The notes under the pieces were generated by a model that made no database searches, was not told the origin of the DNA, and worked only from the letters and a program-made list of their open reading frames with translations. Shown piece after piece: positions 15,611-16,332 of a stretch of DNA of 16,332 nucleotides (its first letter is position 1; every line of letters starts with the position of its first letter). The position numbers and the translations under genes were made by a program. The stretch is from Thermoleophilia bacterium (GTDB lineage: Bacteria > Actinomycetota > Thermoleophilia > RBG-16-64-13). The stretch covers positions 1 through 16,332 of the forward strand of contig JAFGIH010000851.1 of assembly GCA_016929985.1 (NCBI GenBank), read 5' to 3'.

Positions 15611-16332
15611 GTGGGACTTGGCGGTTATGCAGACAGGGTCGCCCGGGTGGATTTGACGGCCGGGACGATCGCGTACGAAGGCTTGGACGAGGACAGCGCG
15701 CGCAAGTACATCGGTGGGCGGGGGCTCGGTCTGAAGTATCTGTTCGATCATGGGCCCACGGTCGACCCGCTGGGCCCTGCGAACATGCTGGGCTTCTTCG
15801 GCGGTCCTCTCACCGGGTCGACGGCCAAGCAGAGCGGCCGCAGCTGCCTGACGACCAAGTCCCCTCTCACCGGTACGTGCTTGGACTGCCACATGGGCGG
15901 CCGGAGCGGCGCCAAGATGAGGTGGTCGGGGTTCGACGGGGTCATCTTTGAAGGGGCCGGCACCGAGCCGGTCTACGCGCTGCTGCAGGGTGGCACCGTC
16001 ACACTGGCCGGCGCTGCCGACCTGTGGGGCAAGGGCATCCACGAAACGGTACAGGTCCTGCAGGAGAGGCACGGCAAGGAGGCCGCCGTGCTGGCCGTCG
16101 GTCCCGCGGGCGAACGGCAGGTGCTCCTGGCCTGTGTCATCAACGATGAGGACCGGGCCTTCGGACGGGGCGGCTGCGGCGCGGTCATGGGCAGCAAGAA
16201 GCTGAAGGCGGTGGTGGTCCTGGGCGACAGGAAGAACATGCCCAAGCCGGTCGACGAGGCCGTCTTCCGCGACGCCGACCGACTCGCGCTCGAGTGGCTG
16301 CGCAAGACGCCCACGACCGATCCCAAGAGCGG
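15611..16332 (+). CDS. Aldehyde:ferredoxin oxidoreductase, N-terminal part (cut by window edge)
   Basis: The first 240 codons of a tungsten-pterin oxidoreductase oxidising aldehydes to carboxylic acids with ferredoxin as acceptor, a cytoplasmic enzyme of anaerobes. Translation gives the typical start YADRVARVDLTAGTI, then YIGGRGLGLKYL (33-44), NMLGFFGGPLTGS (58-70), RSCLTTKSPLTG (77-88) and the strongly conserved GRGGCGAVMGSKKLKAVVV (185-203). The GTG at 15611 has GGGGGA 5 bases upstream. The Fe4S4-ligand cysteines lie in the missing C-terminal part, so activity cannot be judged. Odd point: TCLDCHMGG (89-97) contains a CxxCH where relatives usually have no cysteines. It follows the esterase by 66 bases, likely in one transcript. 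Its position beside lactaldehyde-forming rhamnose genes is suggestive. Other AOR-family substrates remain possible. Confidence 0.93.
   Translation, partial: MGLGGYADRVARVDLTAGTIAYEGLDEDSARKYIGGRGLGLKYLFDHGPTVDPLGPANMLGFFGGPLTGSTAKQSGRSCLTTKSPLTGTCLDCHMGGRSGAKMRWSGFDGVIFEGAGTEPVYALLQGGTVTLAGAADLWGKGIHETVQVLQERHGKEAAVLAVGPAGERQVLLACVINDEDRAFGRGGCGAVMGSKKLKAVVVLGDRKNMPKPVDEAVFRDADRLALEWLRKTPTTDPKS

Noticed and set aside
15875..15904. CxxCH in the oxidoreductase as a cytochrome c haem site
   Set aside because: The protein has no export signal and belongs to a cytoplasmic tungsten-enzyme family, so covalent haem is improbable.

Overview
The window is GC-rich DNA, mostly about two thirds G+C by eye. 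It has tight gene spacing, strong GGAGG-type ribosome binding sites and frequent GTG/TTG starts. Together with an aldehyde:ferredoxin oxidoreductase, a rhamnose isomerase of the shorter Gram-positive/Streptomyces-like type and a membrane-anchored ECF sigma partner, this points to an anaerobic or facultatively anaerobic, high-GC bacterium that ferments plant sugars. An uncultured Actinomycetota lineage is my best guess. That guess is inference from gene types; no rRNA marker is present.

Layout. (1) 58-3194, minus strand: a GH43 glycosidase and a GH1 beta-glycosidase. The C-terminal half of a VapC-type PIN toxin is stranded between them on the plus strand. (2) 3195-3697: intergenic region with a likely GH1 promoter, a broken AbrB-like gene (3443-3617) and a small inverted repeat. 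(3) 3698-5164, plus: an ECF sigma factor followed by a single-pass membrane protein, probably its regulator, then a very strong 13-bp hairpin. (4) 5411-6781, plus: RmuC. (5) 14367-6812, minus: a long co-directional run of rhaD, rhaB and rhaI (L-rhamnose catabolism), an AraC-type regulator, a DUF3237 protein, then galT and galK (galactose). (6) 14606 to the right edge, plus and divergent from rhaD: an HSL-type alpha/beta hydrolase and the N-terminal part of a tungsten-type aldehyde:ferredoxin oxidoreductase that runs off the window.

How the genes may work together. The two glycosidases would release sugars from plant oligosaccharides. GalK and GalT carry galactose into the Leloir pathway. RhaI, RhaB and RhaD split rhamnose into dihydroxyacetone phosphate and L-lactaldehyde. 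Rhamnose, galactose and arabinose/xylose are the neutral sugars of rhamnogalacturonan and hemicellulose, so the window reads as a plant-cell-wall sugar locus. No transporter, rhamnose mutarotase, epimerase or dedicated lactaldehyde dehydrogenase/reductase is visible. The oxidoreductase beside the rhamnose genes is a candidate for oxidising lactaldehyde, and the hydrolase could remove ester groups; both are inferences from position.

The less ordinary points are: an ECF sigma partner without the usual zinc anti-sigma motif; two wrecked toxin/antitoxin-like genes on either side of the visibly lower-GC GH1 gene; a palindromic 12-mer occurring twice in the rhaD/hydrolase divergent region; a GalT lacking most zinc ligands; and an oxidoreductase with an unusual CxxCH in its cofactor domain. 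I did not see a clearly new multi-gene defence or signalling system. No tRNA, rRNA, CRISPR array or intact insertion sequence is visible.
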